Shown here: piece after piece, positions 14,545-22,958 of the stretch
Position numbering within the stretch: position 1 is the stretch's first letter
How the letters are laid out: every line of letters starts with the position of its first letter
Source: an uncultured Clostridia bacterium
Lineage (GTDB): Bacteria; Bacillota; Clostridia; Christensenellales; Borkfalkiaceae
Length of the DNA stretch: 64,000 bases
Direction of reading: 5' to 3'
NCBI GenBank assembly: GCA_944372575.1
Contig: CALVZS010000009.1
Span: 1 to 64,000 of the forward strand
Position numbers and translations under genes: made by a program
Notes under the pieces: model-generated
Told to the model about the DNA's origin: nothing
Databases searched by the model: none
Seen by the model: only the letters and a program-made list of their open reading frames with translations

Positions 14545-17500
14545 ATTTCAAAGAGATACAACTTGTCGGCTTCAAGTCCTTTGCGGACAAGACGACCATC
14601 AAATTCGAGGACGGCGTGACGTGCATCGTCGGCCCCAACGGGTGCGGCAAGAGCAACGTCGCCGATGCCGTCCGATGGGTGCTGGGCGAACAGTCCGCCA
14701 AGACTCTGCGCGGCTCCTCCATGCAGGACGTCATCTTCGGCGGCACGCAGACGCGCCGGCAGCTCTCCTTCTGCGAGGTGACGCTCGTCTTTGACAACAC
14801 CAACCGAATGTTCGACATCGCCTATGACGAGGTCGCCATGACCCGCCGGCTCTACCGTTCGGGTGAGAGCGAGTACCTTCTCAACGGCCAGAGCTGCCGC
14901 CTCAAGGACATCGTCGCCCTCCTGCACGGCGTGGGCATCGGCAAGGAGGGGTACTCCATCATCGGACAGGGCAAGGTGGAGCAGATCATGAACGCCAAGC
15001 CCGAGGATCGGCGCGCCATCTTTGAAGAGGCGACGGGCGTCATGAAGTTCAAGGCGCAGAAGGGGGAGATCGAGCGCAAGCTCGAGAACGCCAGGGACAA
15101 TCTGAGCGTATTCGTCCAGCGCATGGACGAGGCGGAAAATCAGCTCCGTCCCCTTGAAAAACAGGCGGAGACGGCAAAGAAATACCGCGCCTATTCCGAT
15201 CAGCTCAAACATGAGGAGGTCAACGCCTACCTCATGCGCTATGACAATTTCGCCTATGAGACGGGTAAACAGCGCGCAAAGATCGACCGGGCGGCCGCGC
15301 AGCTTGCCTCCATCGAAGAGCGGCTCGCCACCCTCGACGCGCAGGAGGCATCCGCCCGCGACGAGATCGCCCGGGCGGACGACGATCTGCGCTCCCTCAA
15401 CGAACAGCTGCGCCTCTTTGAGGTCGGCATGGAGCACAAGACGGGCGAGGCGAAGGTACTCGGCGAGCGCATCCAGTCGTACGACAGGCAGCTGCGCACC
15501 GCGACCGAGGAGGCGGAGATGTCCATGCACCGCGCCGCCGAGATCGATAAGCAGGAGGAAGCGGGCAAACAGCGCGCGGAGGAGAACCGCGCCCGCGCCG
15601 AGCAGATCGGGCGGGACTGCGCCGAACTGGAACGCCGGCTCGCAGATCTCACCGCCCGCGTGGCGGCGTTTGAGCGCGTCTCCGACGAGAAGCGCGCCAG
15701 TGAGTTGACGTCGGTGGAAAATCTCGCGGACGTGCGCGCCAACGCGGGCAGCCTCTCCGCCCGGCAGGACGCCGTGGGCGAGCGCATCGGCGAAGTGAAC
15801 ACGGCGCTCGGGAAGGCGCGCGCGCGACAGGAGGAGTATTCCCGTCAGCTTGCGGCGTGCCGTTCCGAACGCGCGACGTGCGAAAAATTTCTCGACGAAA
15901 AACCGGAGCGCGAGACGGCGCTCCGCGGCAAGATCGCCGCGCTCGAGGGCGCGGGCAAGAAACTTTCGCAGGAGATTGCCGACTGCAATACCTCCATACT
16001 CAATCTGCAGAACAATCTGGAGATGTATGTCAGCCTCAAAAACCGTTTTGACGGCTACCGCGATTCGGTGAGAAAACTGCAGCTGAGCGCGCAGAAGGAT
16101 CCCGAGATCGGCAGGCGCATCCGCGGCGCCATTGCGGACATCGTGCGCACGGACAAACAGTATGAGGTCGCCGTCGAGACGGCGATCGGCGGGGCGATGC
16201 AGAACCTCGTCACCGCCACGCAGGAGGATGCGCGCTGGCTCATCGAATACTTAAAGCGCACGAACGGCGGCATCGTCACCTTCCTGCCCGTGGATGCCAT
16301 GCGCCCGCACGGCAATTCGCGCGAAGTGCAGGCGGCGCTCAAGGAGGAGGGCGCGCTCGGCCTTGCGGACGAGCTCGTGCAGTACGATCCCTATTATTCC
16401 AACATCGTGCGCTACCTGCTGGACAACACGCTCATCTGCGACACCATCGGGAACGCCACGCGCATCGCGCGCAAGTTCCCGCGTTCTTTCAAACTCGTCA
16501 CGCTGGACGGCGATACCATCGCTTCGTCCGGCGCCATGACGGGCGGCTCCCGCCGCCGCGAGAGCGGCAACCTGCTCGCGGGCGAGCGCCGCATCAAGGA
16601 GTGCGAGGAGGGCATCGCCCGCAAACAGGAGGCACTCAAAGAGCTCCGGGCGCAGCTCGAGGAGGTGAATGCGCAGCACAGTGCGCAGCTCGCCGCGTAT
16701 GAGGCATTCCGCCAGAAAGTGCAGGAGGAAGCGGCGAACTTTGCGGCGCTCTCCCAGCGCGCGGCGGCGCTCGAGGGGCTGCTCTCGGATGCGCAGCACG
16801 ACATCTCGGAGTATGAGGCGCTGCTGGAGAAACTCAACCGCACGGCGGACGACTTGAAGAGCGAGGCGCTCTCCGCGGAGGAGAACGAGGAACTGCTCAA
16901 AAAGATCCGTTCCGAGGCGGCGGCAGACGTCTCCGCGCGGCAGGCGGAGGGGGACAAGCTCAAAAAGGAACGCGACGGGCTGCAGGAACAGCTGAACGCG
17001 CTGCGCATTGAGGGCGCATCCGTCGCCTCCGCCCGGGAGGCGGACGAGGAGGCGATGCGCCGCCTGCGCGAGGAGCGCTCATCCCTTCTTCAGAGGGCAA
17101 AGGACGCGCAGGCTGCCGTCTCCGAGGCGTGCACGCGCATCCGGGAACTGAAGGCGGAGGCGGAGCGCACCGCGCTCACGCAGGAGGAACAGGCAACGGT
17201 CAACGGCCTGCGCGGGCAGCTTGCGGACGTTGAAGCGCACAAGCGCACCGTCTCGGAGGATCAGACCAAACTGGCCGGGGAAAAGCGCGGTCTGCTCTCG
17301 CAGCAGATGTCGCTCTCCGAGGAGAAGCATTCCTGCGAGCTGGAGATCTCCCGCGCCGAGGCGAGTCTCGAGAACATGAAACAGCGCATCGACGAGGCAT
17401 ACGGGCTCACCTATGAGAGCGCGCAGGAGCTGCGCGATCCCGACTTCGACATTGCGCAGTCGTCCACGCGCATCAGCACCCTGAAGCGGCAGATCACCTC

Positions 17501-18140
17501 GCTCGGCGCCATCAACCAGAACGCGGAGGAGGACTACGACAACCTGCTTGCGCGCTACAGCGAGATGCAGACGCAGAAGGAGGATCTGGACAAGGGCATT
17601 GCCGATCTCGCCGGCGTGCTCGAGCAGCTCAAGGGGGAGATGCAGAAGAAATTTGACGACGGGTTCAACGAGATCAACGCGAACTTCTCGCAGATCTTCC
17701 GCGAACTCTTCGGCGGCGGCAAGGCGGAGATGCAGCTCGACTATACCGACTGCGACGATCCGCTCAATGCGGGCATCGAGATCGTCGTCTCGCCCCCCGG
17801 GAAGAAGCTCTCCAAGATCTCTCTGCTCTCGGGCGGCGAGCGCGCCTTCACGGCGATCGCCATCCTGTTCGCGATCCTCAAGTCCCGCCCCATGCCCTTC
17901 TGTATTCTGGACGAGATCGAGGCGGCGCTCGATGAGGCGAACGTCGATCGCTTCGCAAGGTATCTGAAAAAGTTCTCCAAGGACACGCAGTTCATCGTCA
18001 TCACGCACAGAAAGCCCACCATGAACCAGGCGGACATCCTCTTCGGCGTGACGATGGAGGAAAAGGGCGTCTCCAAGGTGGTATCCGTCAAGCTCTCCGA
18101 GGTGGAGGAGAAGCTGGGCGGAGATACGGTCATCGCATAG
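14541..18140 (+). CDS. smc: Chromosome segregation protein SMC
   Basis: Structural maintenance of chromosomes ATPase that condenses and aligns DNA together with ScpA/ScpB. 1199 residues with the full layout: Walker A GPNGCGKSNVADA (about 32-44), a long coiled coil, a hinge (about 510-670, around GRRIRGAIADIVRTDKQYEVAVETAIGG), the return coil, signature LLSGGERAFTAIAILFA and Walker B PFCILDEIEAALDEAN near the C-terminus. Downstream of rnc, with a 4-nt overlap, and 15 nt before ftsY, as in many Firmicutes. Confidence 0.98.
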   Translation: MNFKEIQLVGFKSFADKTTIKFEDGVTCIVGPNGCGKSNVADAVRWVLGEQSAKTLRGSSMQDVIFGGTQTRRQLSFCEVTLVFDNTNRMFDIAYDEVAMTRRLYRSGESEYLLNGQSCRLKDIVALLHGVGIGKEGYSIIGQGKVEQIMNAKPEDRRAIFEEATGVMKFKAQKGEIERKLENARDNLSVFVQRMDEAENQLRPLEKQAETAKKYRAYSDQLKHEEVNAYLMRYDNFAYETGKQRAKIDRAAAQLASIEERLATLDAQEASARDEIARADDDLRSLNEQLRLFEVGMEHKTGEAKVLGERIQSYDRQLRTATEEAEMSMHRAAEIDKQEEAGKQRAEENRARAEQIGRDCAELERRLADLTARVAAFERVSDEKRASELTSVENLADVRANAGSLSARQDAVGERIGEVNTALGKARARQEEYSRQLAACRSERATCEKFLDEKPERETALRGKIAALEGAGKKLSQEIADCNTSILNLQNNLEMYVSLKNRFDGYRDSVRKLQLSAQKDPEIGRRIRGAIADIVRTDKQYEVAVETAIGGAMQNLVTATQEDARWLIEYLKRTNGGIVTFLPVDAMRPHGNSREVQAALKEEGALGLADELVQYDPYYSNIVRYLLDNTLICDTIGNATRIARKFPRSFKLVTLDGDTIASSGAMTGGSRRRESGNLLAGERRIKECEEGIARKQEALKELRAQLEEVNAQHSAQLAAYEAFRQKVQEEAANFAALSQRAAALEGLLSDAQHDISEYEALLEKLNRTADDLKSEALSAEENEELLKKIRSEAAADVSARQAEGDKLKKERDGLQEQLNALRIEGASVASAREADEEAMRRLREERSSLLQRAKDAQAAVSEACTRIRELKAEAERTALTQEEQATVNGLRGQLADVEAHKRTVSEDQTKLAGEKRGLLSQQMSLSEEKHSCELEISRAEASLENMKQRIDEAYGLTYESAQELRDPDFDIAQSSTRISTLKRQITSLGAINQNAEEDYDNLLARYSEMQTQKEDLDKGIADLAGVLEQLKGEMQKKFDDGFNEINANFSQIFRELFGGGKAEMQLDYTDCDDPLNAGIEIVVSPPGKKLSKISLLSGGERAFTAIAILFAILKSRPMPFCILDEIEAALDEANVDRFARYLKKFSKDTQFIVITHRKPTMNQADILFGVTMEEKGVSKVVSVKLSEVEEKLGGDTVIA

Positions 18141-18155
18141 TTGTAAGGAGTTTGT

Positions 18156-19052
18156 ATGGGACTTTTCGGCAAGATACGCGATGCGCTCAAAAAGACGAAG
18201 GATTCCGTCGCGCTCAAGATGCGCCAGCTGTTCCTGAAGGACAAGATCGGCGAGGCGTTCTATGACGAGCTGGAGGAGATCCTCATCTCCTCCGATATTT
18301 CCGTGCGCACCGCCGAGGACGTCATCGACCAGGTGCGCGAGGAGGCAATCGGGCAGAAGGTCAAAGATCAGCAGTTCGTCACAGACCTTTTGAAGGACAT
18401 CCTGGAGGACACGCTCAACGAGGCGCCCGTGCCGGAGCTGCACTATCCCTGCGTCATCATGTTCGTGGGCGTCAACGGCGTGGGCAAGACGACGACGATC
18501 GGCAAGGTCGCAAATTGGTTCGTACGTCAGGGGAAAAGCGTGACCATCGCGGCGGCGGACACCTTCCGTGCCGCCGCCATTGACCAGCTGGAGATCTGGG
18601 CAAACCGGGCAAAGGTGCGCATCGTCAAACACGAGGACGGGAGCGATCCCTCCGCCGTCATCTTCGACGCCGTCTCCTCCGCCAAGGCGCGCGGCACGGA
18701 CGTCGTGCTCATCGACACCGCGGGCCGTCTGCACGTCAAGGAAAACCTCATGAAGGAGCTGCAGAAGATGGATCGCGTGGTCACGCGCGAGTATCCCGAG
18801 GCGCAGTTTTTGAAATTCCTCGTCCTGGACGCCACCACGGGGCAGAACGCCACCAATCAGGCGAAGATCTTCAACGAGGCGGTGGATCTGGACGGCATCG
18901 TGCTCACCAAGCTGGACGGCACCGCCAAGGGCGGCTTTGTGTTTTCGCTGTGCGGCGAGCTGAAGATCCCCGTCGTGTTCGTGGGCGTGGGCGAGAAGAT
19001 CGACGACCTCGAGCTGTTCGATGCCGAACAGTTTGTGGAAGGATTCGTGTGA
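18156..19052 (+). CDS. ftsY: Signal recognition particle receptor FtsY
   Basis: GTPase receptor that docks SRP-ribosome complexes at the membrane. 298 residues, an N and G domain only; the acidic A domain of E. coli FtsY is missing, as is normal in Gram-positives. G1 VGVNGVGKTTTIGK, DTFRAAAIDQLE, DTAGRLHVK and TKLDGTAKGG are all present. The last gene of the plsX unit; a terminator hairpin follows 27 nt after the stop. Confidence 0.97.
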   Translation: MGLFGKIRDALKKTKDSVALKMRQLFLKDKIGEAFYDELEEILISSDISVRTAEDVIDQVREEAIGQKVKDQQFVTDLLKDILEDTLNEAPVPELHYPCVIMFVGVNGVGKTTTIGKVANWFVRQGKSVTIAAADTFRAAAIDQLEIWANRAKVRIVKHEDGSDPSAVIFDAVSSAKARGTDVVLIDTAGRLHVKENLMKELQKMDRVVTREYPEAQFLKFLVLDATTGQNATNQAKIFNEAVDLDGIVLTKLDGTAKGGFVFSLCGELKIPVVFVGVGEKIDDLELFDAEQFVEGFV

Positions 19053-19079
19053 TCTTCGCGCTGTACAGACGAAAAAATG

Positions 19080-19130
19080 ACCGCCTGTCAAGTAAAAATG
19101 CTTGACAGGCGGTTTTATTTCTGCTATCAT
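19080..19130 (+). promoter_or_regulatory. ftsY terminator overlapping the ylxM-ffh promoter
   Basis: Hairpin with 13-bp arms (19080-19092 and 19101-19113) followed by T residues ends ftsY. The downstream arm itself contains TTGACA (19102-19107), and 17 nt later comes TATCAT (19125-19130). So the same DNA is both the terminator stem and the -35 box of the next operon. Confidence 0.7.
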
Positions 19131-19154
19131 GGGAAAAAAGCGGGGAGGGGCGCG

Positions 19155-19535
19155 ATGGATCTGCATTTTCTGCGGCTGTGGGACGTGTACAATCCGCTCC
19201 TCACCGACAATCAGCGCGAGGTCACCGACCTCTACTTCAACTGCGACCTGTCCCTTGCGGAGATCGCCGAACAGCGGGGCTGTTCGCGGCAGAGCGTCTC
19301 CGATACGCTCGCCAAGGCGCGCCGCCAGCTGGAGGAATGCGAGGAGAAGCTGCACTTCGTCCGCCTCACGGCGGAGGCGTCCCTGGCGCAGTCCCTCATG
19401 ATGACGGACATCGGCAGATGGGCGCAGGAACATCTTTCCGCGGAGCAGAGCGCGCACATTCAGGCGCTGATCGGGCGCGACTATTCCGAAGAGGCAAGGG
19501 CGCTCCTGGAAAAAAACCGCGAAACACTTTCATAG
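19155..19535 (+). CDS. ylxM: YlxM-family HTH protein, SRP-associated
   Basis: A 126-residue protein with a sigma-region-4-like HTH (NPLLTDNQREVTDLYFNCDLSLAEIAEQRGCSRQSVSDTLAKARRQLEE; about 12-60) and a helical tail. In streptococci YlxM binds Ffh and modulates SRP GTPase activity, and it is almost always encoded directly before ffh, as here (9 nt apart). ATG 19155 follows GGGGAGGGGCG. The tail of about 60 residues is typical. Confidence 0.9.
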   Translation: MDLHFLRLWDVYNPLLTDNQREVTDLYFNCDLSLAEIAEQRGCSRQSVSDTLAKARRQLEECEEKLHFVRLTAEASLAQSLMMTDIGRWAQEHLSAEQSAHIQALIGRDYSEEARALLEKNRETLS

Positions 19536-19544
19536 GAGGGAGTC

Positions 19545-20861
19545 ATGGCGCTGTTTGCATCGCTCTCCGAGCGGCTCAATCATATTTTCAGCAAACTGAC
19601 CAAGCGCGGCAAGCTCACCGAGCTGGAGATCCGCACGGCGATGCGTGAGGTGCGCATCGCCCTTCTGGAGGCGGACGTCAACATCAAGGTCGCCAAGCAG
19701 TTCATCGCGGACGTCTCCGAAAAGGCGGTGGGGCAGGAGGTGCTGCAGTCGCTCAACCCCGCCCAGCAGGTCGTCAAGATCGTCAACGAAGAGCTCATCG
19801 CCCTCATGGGGCCGGGCAACGCCAAACTGGAGGTCTCCCCCAAGCCGCCCACCGTCATCATGATGTGCGGCCTGCAGGGCGCCGGCAAGACGACGCTGTG
19901 CGGAAAGCTCGCCCTGCTGCTGAAAAAACAGGGCAAGAAACCTCTGCTTGTTGCCTGCGACATCTACCGCCCCGCCGCCATCGAACAGCTCAAAGTGGTG
20001 GGAGGCAAGGCGGATACCGAGGTCTTTGAAAAGGGGACGCAAGCCCCCGCCAGGACGAGCAGGCAGGCGGTCGAGTATGCCCTCAAGATGGGGTATGACA
20101 CCGTCATCATCGATACCGCGGGGCGGCTGCACATCGACGATGCCCTGATGAAGGAGCTGGAGGACATCGAAAAGGCCGTCACCGTCACCGAGATCCTGCT
20201 CACGGTGGATGCCATGACGGGACAGGACGCCGTCACCGTCGCCGAGACGTTCAACGCCCGCCTGGGCGTGACGGGCGTCATCCTCACCAAGCTGGACGGC
20301 GATACGCGAGGCGGCGCCTGCCTCTCCATCAAGGCAGTCACGGGCAAGCCCATCAAGTTCATCGGCGTGGGCGAGAAGCTCACCGACCTGGAACCCTTCT
20401 ATCCCGACCGCATGGCGTCCCGCATTCTGGGCATGGGGGACGTGCTCTCTCTCATCGAAAAGGCGCAGGAGGCAGTCACCGAGCAGCAGGCGAAGGAGAT
20501 GGAGCGCAAGATGCGCGAGAACTCCTTCACGCTCACGGACTACCTTTCGCAGTTCGAGGCGCTCAAGAAGATGGGCGGCGCGTCGGCGCTGATGGGGATG
20601 CTCCCCGGCAGCAAGTTAAAACTCAAAGAGGGCGATCTGGACGAGAAGAAGATGGAGCGCACGCGTGCGATCATCCTCTCCATGACGCCTAGGGAGCGCG
20701 ACAATCCGCAGATCATCAACTCCTCCCGCAAGCGGCGCATCGCGCTCGGTTCGGGGACAACGGTGCAGGAGATCAATCAGCTTTTAAAGCAGTTCGAGCA
20801 GACAAAACTCCTGATGAAGCAGATGAAGAGCGGGAAAGGCAGAATGAGGCTGCCCTTTTAA
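19545..20861 (+). CDS. ffh: Signal recognition particle protein Ffh
   Basis: SRP54 GTPase that binds signal sequences and 4.5S RNA. 438 residues: N domain, G domain with G1 GLQGAGKTT, DIYRPAAIEQL, DTAGRLHIDD, TKLDGDTRGG, and a methionine-rich M domain (about 300-438) with GMGDVLSLIEKAQE and the RNA-binding SSRKRRIALGSGTTVQEIN. Ribosome binding site GGAGGG. Complete. Confidence 0.98.
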   Translation: MALFASLSERLNHIFSKLTKRGKLTELEIRTAMREVRIALLEADVNIKVAKQFIADVSEKAVGQEVLQSLNPAQQVVKIVNEELIALMGPGNAKLEVSPKPPTVIMMCGLQGAGKTTLCGKLALLLKKQGKKPLLVACDIYRPAAIEQLKVVGGKADTEVFEKGTQAPARTSRQAVEYALKMGYDTVIIDTAGRLHIDDALMKELEDIEKAVTVTEILLTVDAMTGQDAVTVAETFNARLGVTGVILTKLDGDTRGGACLSIKAVTGKPIKFIGVGEKLTDLEPFYPDRMASRILGMGDVLSLIEKAQEAVTEQQAKEMERKMRENSFTLTDYLSQFEALKKMGGASALMGMLPGSKLKLKEGDLDEKKMERTRAIILSMTPRERDNPQIINSSRKRRIALGSGTTVQEINQLLKQFEQTKLLMKQMKSGKGRMRLPF

Positions 20862-20933
20862 AGAGGCGTTTTTCCGCGCCGGAGCGCGGCAGACGGATAA
20901 ATCAAGAAAAACAAATTTCGGAGGTCAGGTATT

Positions 20934-21224
20934 ATGGTCAAAATGAGATTGGTGCGCATGGGCGACAAGAAGTCCCCCGTGTACCGTATCGTGGTCGTGG
21001 ACGCGCGCAAGGCGGCGACGGGTGAGTATATTGAGAAGATCGGCTTCTACGATCCCAAGTCCGAGCCCGCAACGCTCACGGTGGACGTGGAGAAGGCAAA
21101 GGAATGGCTTGCCAAGGGCGTTCAGCCCACGGAGACGGTCAGGAGCCTCCTCATCCGTTCGGGCGCGATGGAGAAGCCTGCAAAGCTCTCGCCCTCCAAG
21201 ACCAAGACGAAGAAAAAGAAGTAA
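20934..21224 (+). CDS. rpsP: 30S ribosomal protein S16
   Basis: 96 residues beginning with the family pattern VKMRLVRMGDKKSPVYRIVVVDAR and followed by YIEKIGFYDP; it ends in a Lys-rich tail (KTKTKKKK). The ribosome binding site CGGAGGT is upstream. In the usual ffh-rpsP-khpA order. Confidence 0.97.
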   Translation: MVKMRLVRMGDKKSPVYRIVVVDARKAATGEYIEKIGFYDPKSEPATLTVDVEKAKEWLAKGVQPTETVRSLLIRSGAMEKPAKLSPSKTKTKKKK

Positions 21225-21289
21225 GCGTTCCGCTGCTCATCTGCACGCAACCTCTTTTCAAACTCACCGTAATCACAGGAGGATAACGT

Positions 21290-21541
21290 ATGCTGGAACT
21301 CATCAAGTACATCGTCGGGCAGTTTGCCGAGGACAAGGAGAACGTCTCCTACGAAGTGGAGGAGACGGAGGACACCATCAACGTGACGGTGCTGCTCTCC
21401 GATTCGGACATGGGCAAGGTCATCGGCAAGCAGGGCAAGATCGCCAAGGCGCTGCGCACGCTGGTGCGCGCCGCCACGCCCAAGGATTCCAAGAAGTACA
21501 ACGTCGAGATCAAGGAACGCTCGGCACAATCGCAGGAATAA
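21290..21541 (+). CDS. khpA: KH-domain RNA-binding protein KhpA
   Basis: 83 residues, nearly all one KH domain with the GxxG-type loop IGKQGKIAKALRTLVRAA. In streptococci KhpA pairs with KhpB/Jag and affects division and elongation; it is regularly located after rpsP, as here. Normally rimM and trmD follow; they are missing at this spot. Followed directly by a terminator. Confidence 0.92.
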   Translation: MLELIKYIVGQFAEDKENVSYEVEETEDTINVTVLLSDSDMGKVIGKQGKIAKALRTLVRAATPKDSKKYNVEIKERSAQSQE

Positions 21542-21576
21542 AAAGACACGCCCTGAAAATGGGCGTGTCTTTTTTG
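21541..21576 (+). terminator. Terminator of the ffh-rpsP-khpA unit
   Basis: 13-bp stem (21541-21553 with 21561-21573) and a T-run overlapping the khpA stop codon. The A-rich 5' side makes it potentially bidirectional. Confidence 0.9.
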
Positions 21577-21644
21577 AAAAAATGGTATGGGAGTGGCATA
21601 TACCGGAATAAAATGCATCGTATGAACAAAAGAGGGGAGCCTTG

Positions 21645-22226
21645 ATGGGGGAGAATATGTACTTTTGCGAGAATTGCCATCTGCCAACGGAAAGGGAGCG
21701 CTGTCCGCATTGCAAAAGAAAGAACCTGCGTCCTATTGCGCCGCAGGATATGTGTGAGCTGACGGAATGTCCGCAGCAATGGTACGAGCTCGAAAAACAC
21801 CGTTTTCAGGCGCTTTCCATTCCTGTTGTCACATTGCCCGTCGGAAGCGGCGTCAACTCCATGTTTGCACTTCCGCTGGAGAATTACCGTCTGTATGTTC
21901 CGTGGGAGCGCTTTGATGACGCCGTGGAGGTTCTGGAACAGATACAAAGGGAGCGGTTGGAGCGCTTGCGCAGCGCATATTTGCCGGAAGACACTGCTCG
22001 CCTCACTGTGCCAGAAAAGATTGCCAAAAGGGCGCGCAGAAAACTCAAAATGGGGAAGGATTCCGATGTTGCGGCGTATTGCAGACAGGTTGTGAGCTCT
22101 GCACAGGATATCTTTACGGGGGCAGATCTTCCGTCGGGGCATAAGACAGTTTGCTTTTCTGCCGACGGCGTCTATGTTTGGCTGGATGCATCAACGTTGG
22201 AAGTGCTCTCTGTCAGCGTACCCTGA
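21645..22226 (+). CDS. Zinc-ribbon protein, DUF2007-like, unknown function
   Basis: 193 residues. The N-terminal CENCHLP…RCPHCKRKNL is a four-Cys zinc ribbon (about 8-26); PVVTLPVGSGVNSMFALPLENYRLYVPWERFDDAVEVLEQI resembles the 'putative signal transducing' DUF2007 fold; the rest is helical. No catalytic residues stand out. Start 21645 (GAGGGGAGCCTTG upstream) is likely; ATG 21657 is an alternative. GC content is lower than that of the preceding housekeeping genes. Single gene. Confidence 0.65.
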   Translation: MGENMYFCENCHLPTERERCPHCKRKNLRPIAPQDMCELTECPQQWYELEKHRFQALSIPVVTLPVGSGVNSMFALPLENYRLYVPWERFDDAVEVLEQIQRERLERLRSAYLPEDTARLTVPEKIAKRARRKLKMGKDSDVAAYCRQVVSSAQDIFTGADLPSGHKTVCFSADGVYVWLDASTLEVLSVSVP

Positions 22227-22436
22227 TTGTCATTGCCTTGGGAAGTTGCCTTTCAGATGAAAGGCTTTGCAGCAAGAGCTGTGTTCGGCGGTTATTACGG
22301 CGCACAGATTGAGAAAAATCAGCCATAAAAGCCCTATCAAATATATCTGCGCGGCGGTGCATTTGCACCGCCGCGCACATTTGTTTTATGCAGGTGTTGT
22401 CTGCGGGTGCAGCGCTTGTGAGCGCCTGCATCCCGG
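22227..22436. terminator. Intergenic stretch with a GC-rich hairpin
   Basis: No gene. It holds one perfect 13-bp hairpin (22348-22360 with 22365-22377, loop ATTT) followed by CATTTGTTTT, a likely plus-strand terminator for the zinc-ribbon gene. Confidence 0.6.
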
Positions 22437-22850
22437 TCACAGAGTGGCGGCGAATGCTTCCAGCACGTCCAGAAGCTCCTCCTCATGCTCGGCGTAGTAG
22501 CAGTCGAAGGGGGAGAGGGGATCGTCGCCCAGCGCCTGCATCACGGCGCCGTCGTCGTCGGGGTCGATGTCCAGAAGGCAGTATTGGCGGTATGCCTGCG
22601 AAAGGTTGTCGGCATGGCCGGCGGGCAGTGTCTCCCGCAGCGCCGCCATCACGGAGAAGATGTTTTCCCTGCGCAGGGCGCGGTTGAGAAAGAACTGCAG
22701 ATGTCCCCCTTCCTGCATCTCGCTGTCGTAGGTGAGCAGTTCGTTGTAGGGGGAGTCGATCTCGCCGTTCTCCCACATCTGCCACATCAAGTTCCACTTG
22801 TCCTCGCCGTCGCCGCCCTTTTTTCCGAACAGCTTTTTCAAAAATCCCAT
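22437..22850 (-). CDS. DMP19/DUF4375-like small protein
   Basis: 137 acidic residues. After a basic MGFLKKLFGKKGG start, the pattern WNLMWQMWENGEIDSPYNELLTYDSEMQEGGHLQFFLN resembles DMP19-like (DUF4375) proteins, a family with DNA-mimic members; the match is by eye and modest. The ribosome binding site is GGGGAA. Downstream of pgi on the same strand with a strong hairpin between them. Confidence 0.55.
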   Translation of the reverse strand: MGFLKKLFGKKGGDGEDKWNLMWQMWENGEIDSPYNELLTYDSEMQEGGHLQFFLNRALRRENIFSVMAALRETLPAGHADNLSQAYRQYCLLDIDPDDDGAVMQALGDDPLSPFDCYYAEHEEELLDVLEAFAATL

Positions 22851-22886
22851 CGACGTGTTCCCCTTTTTTGTTTTTGCAGGATATGA

Positions 22887-22918
22887 GAGGCGCGCCGCCC
22901 GTTCGGGCGGCGCGCCTC
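22887..22918 (-). terminator. 15-bp GC hairpin after pgi
   Basis: Perfect arms 22887-22901 and 22904-22918, loop TT. There is no T-run on the minus strand, so it may act as an mRNA 3'-end stabiliser or partial terminator. Confidence 0.5.
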
Positions 22919-22958
22919 CGCCGTATCTTTTATCATGCCGCGCCGAGGGGCGGCGGCG

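Noticed and set aside
17079..19457. 792-codon open frame on the minus strand opposite smc-ftsY-ylxM
   Set aside because: It is antisense to three certain genes and shows only low-complexity His/Leu/Asp-rich sequence from GC-rich codon shadow.
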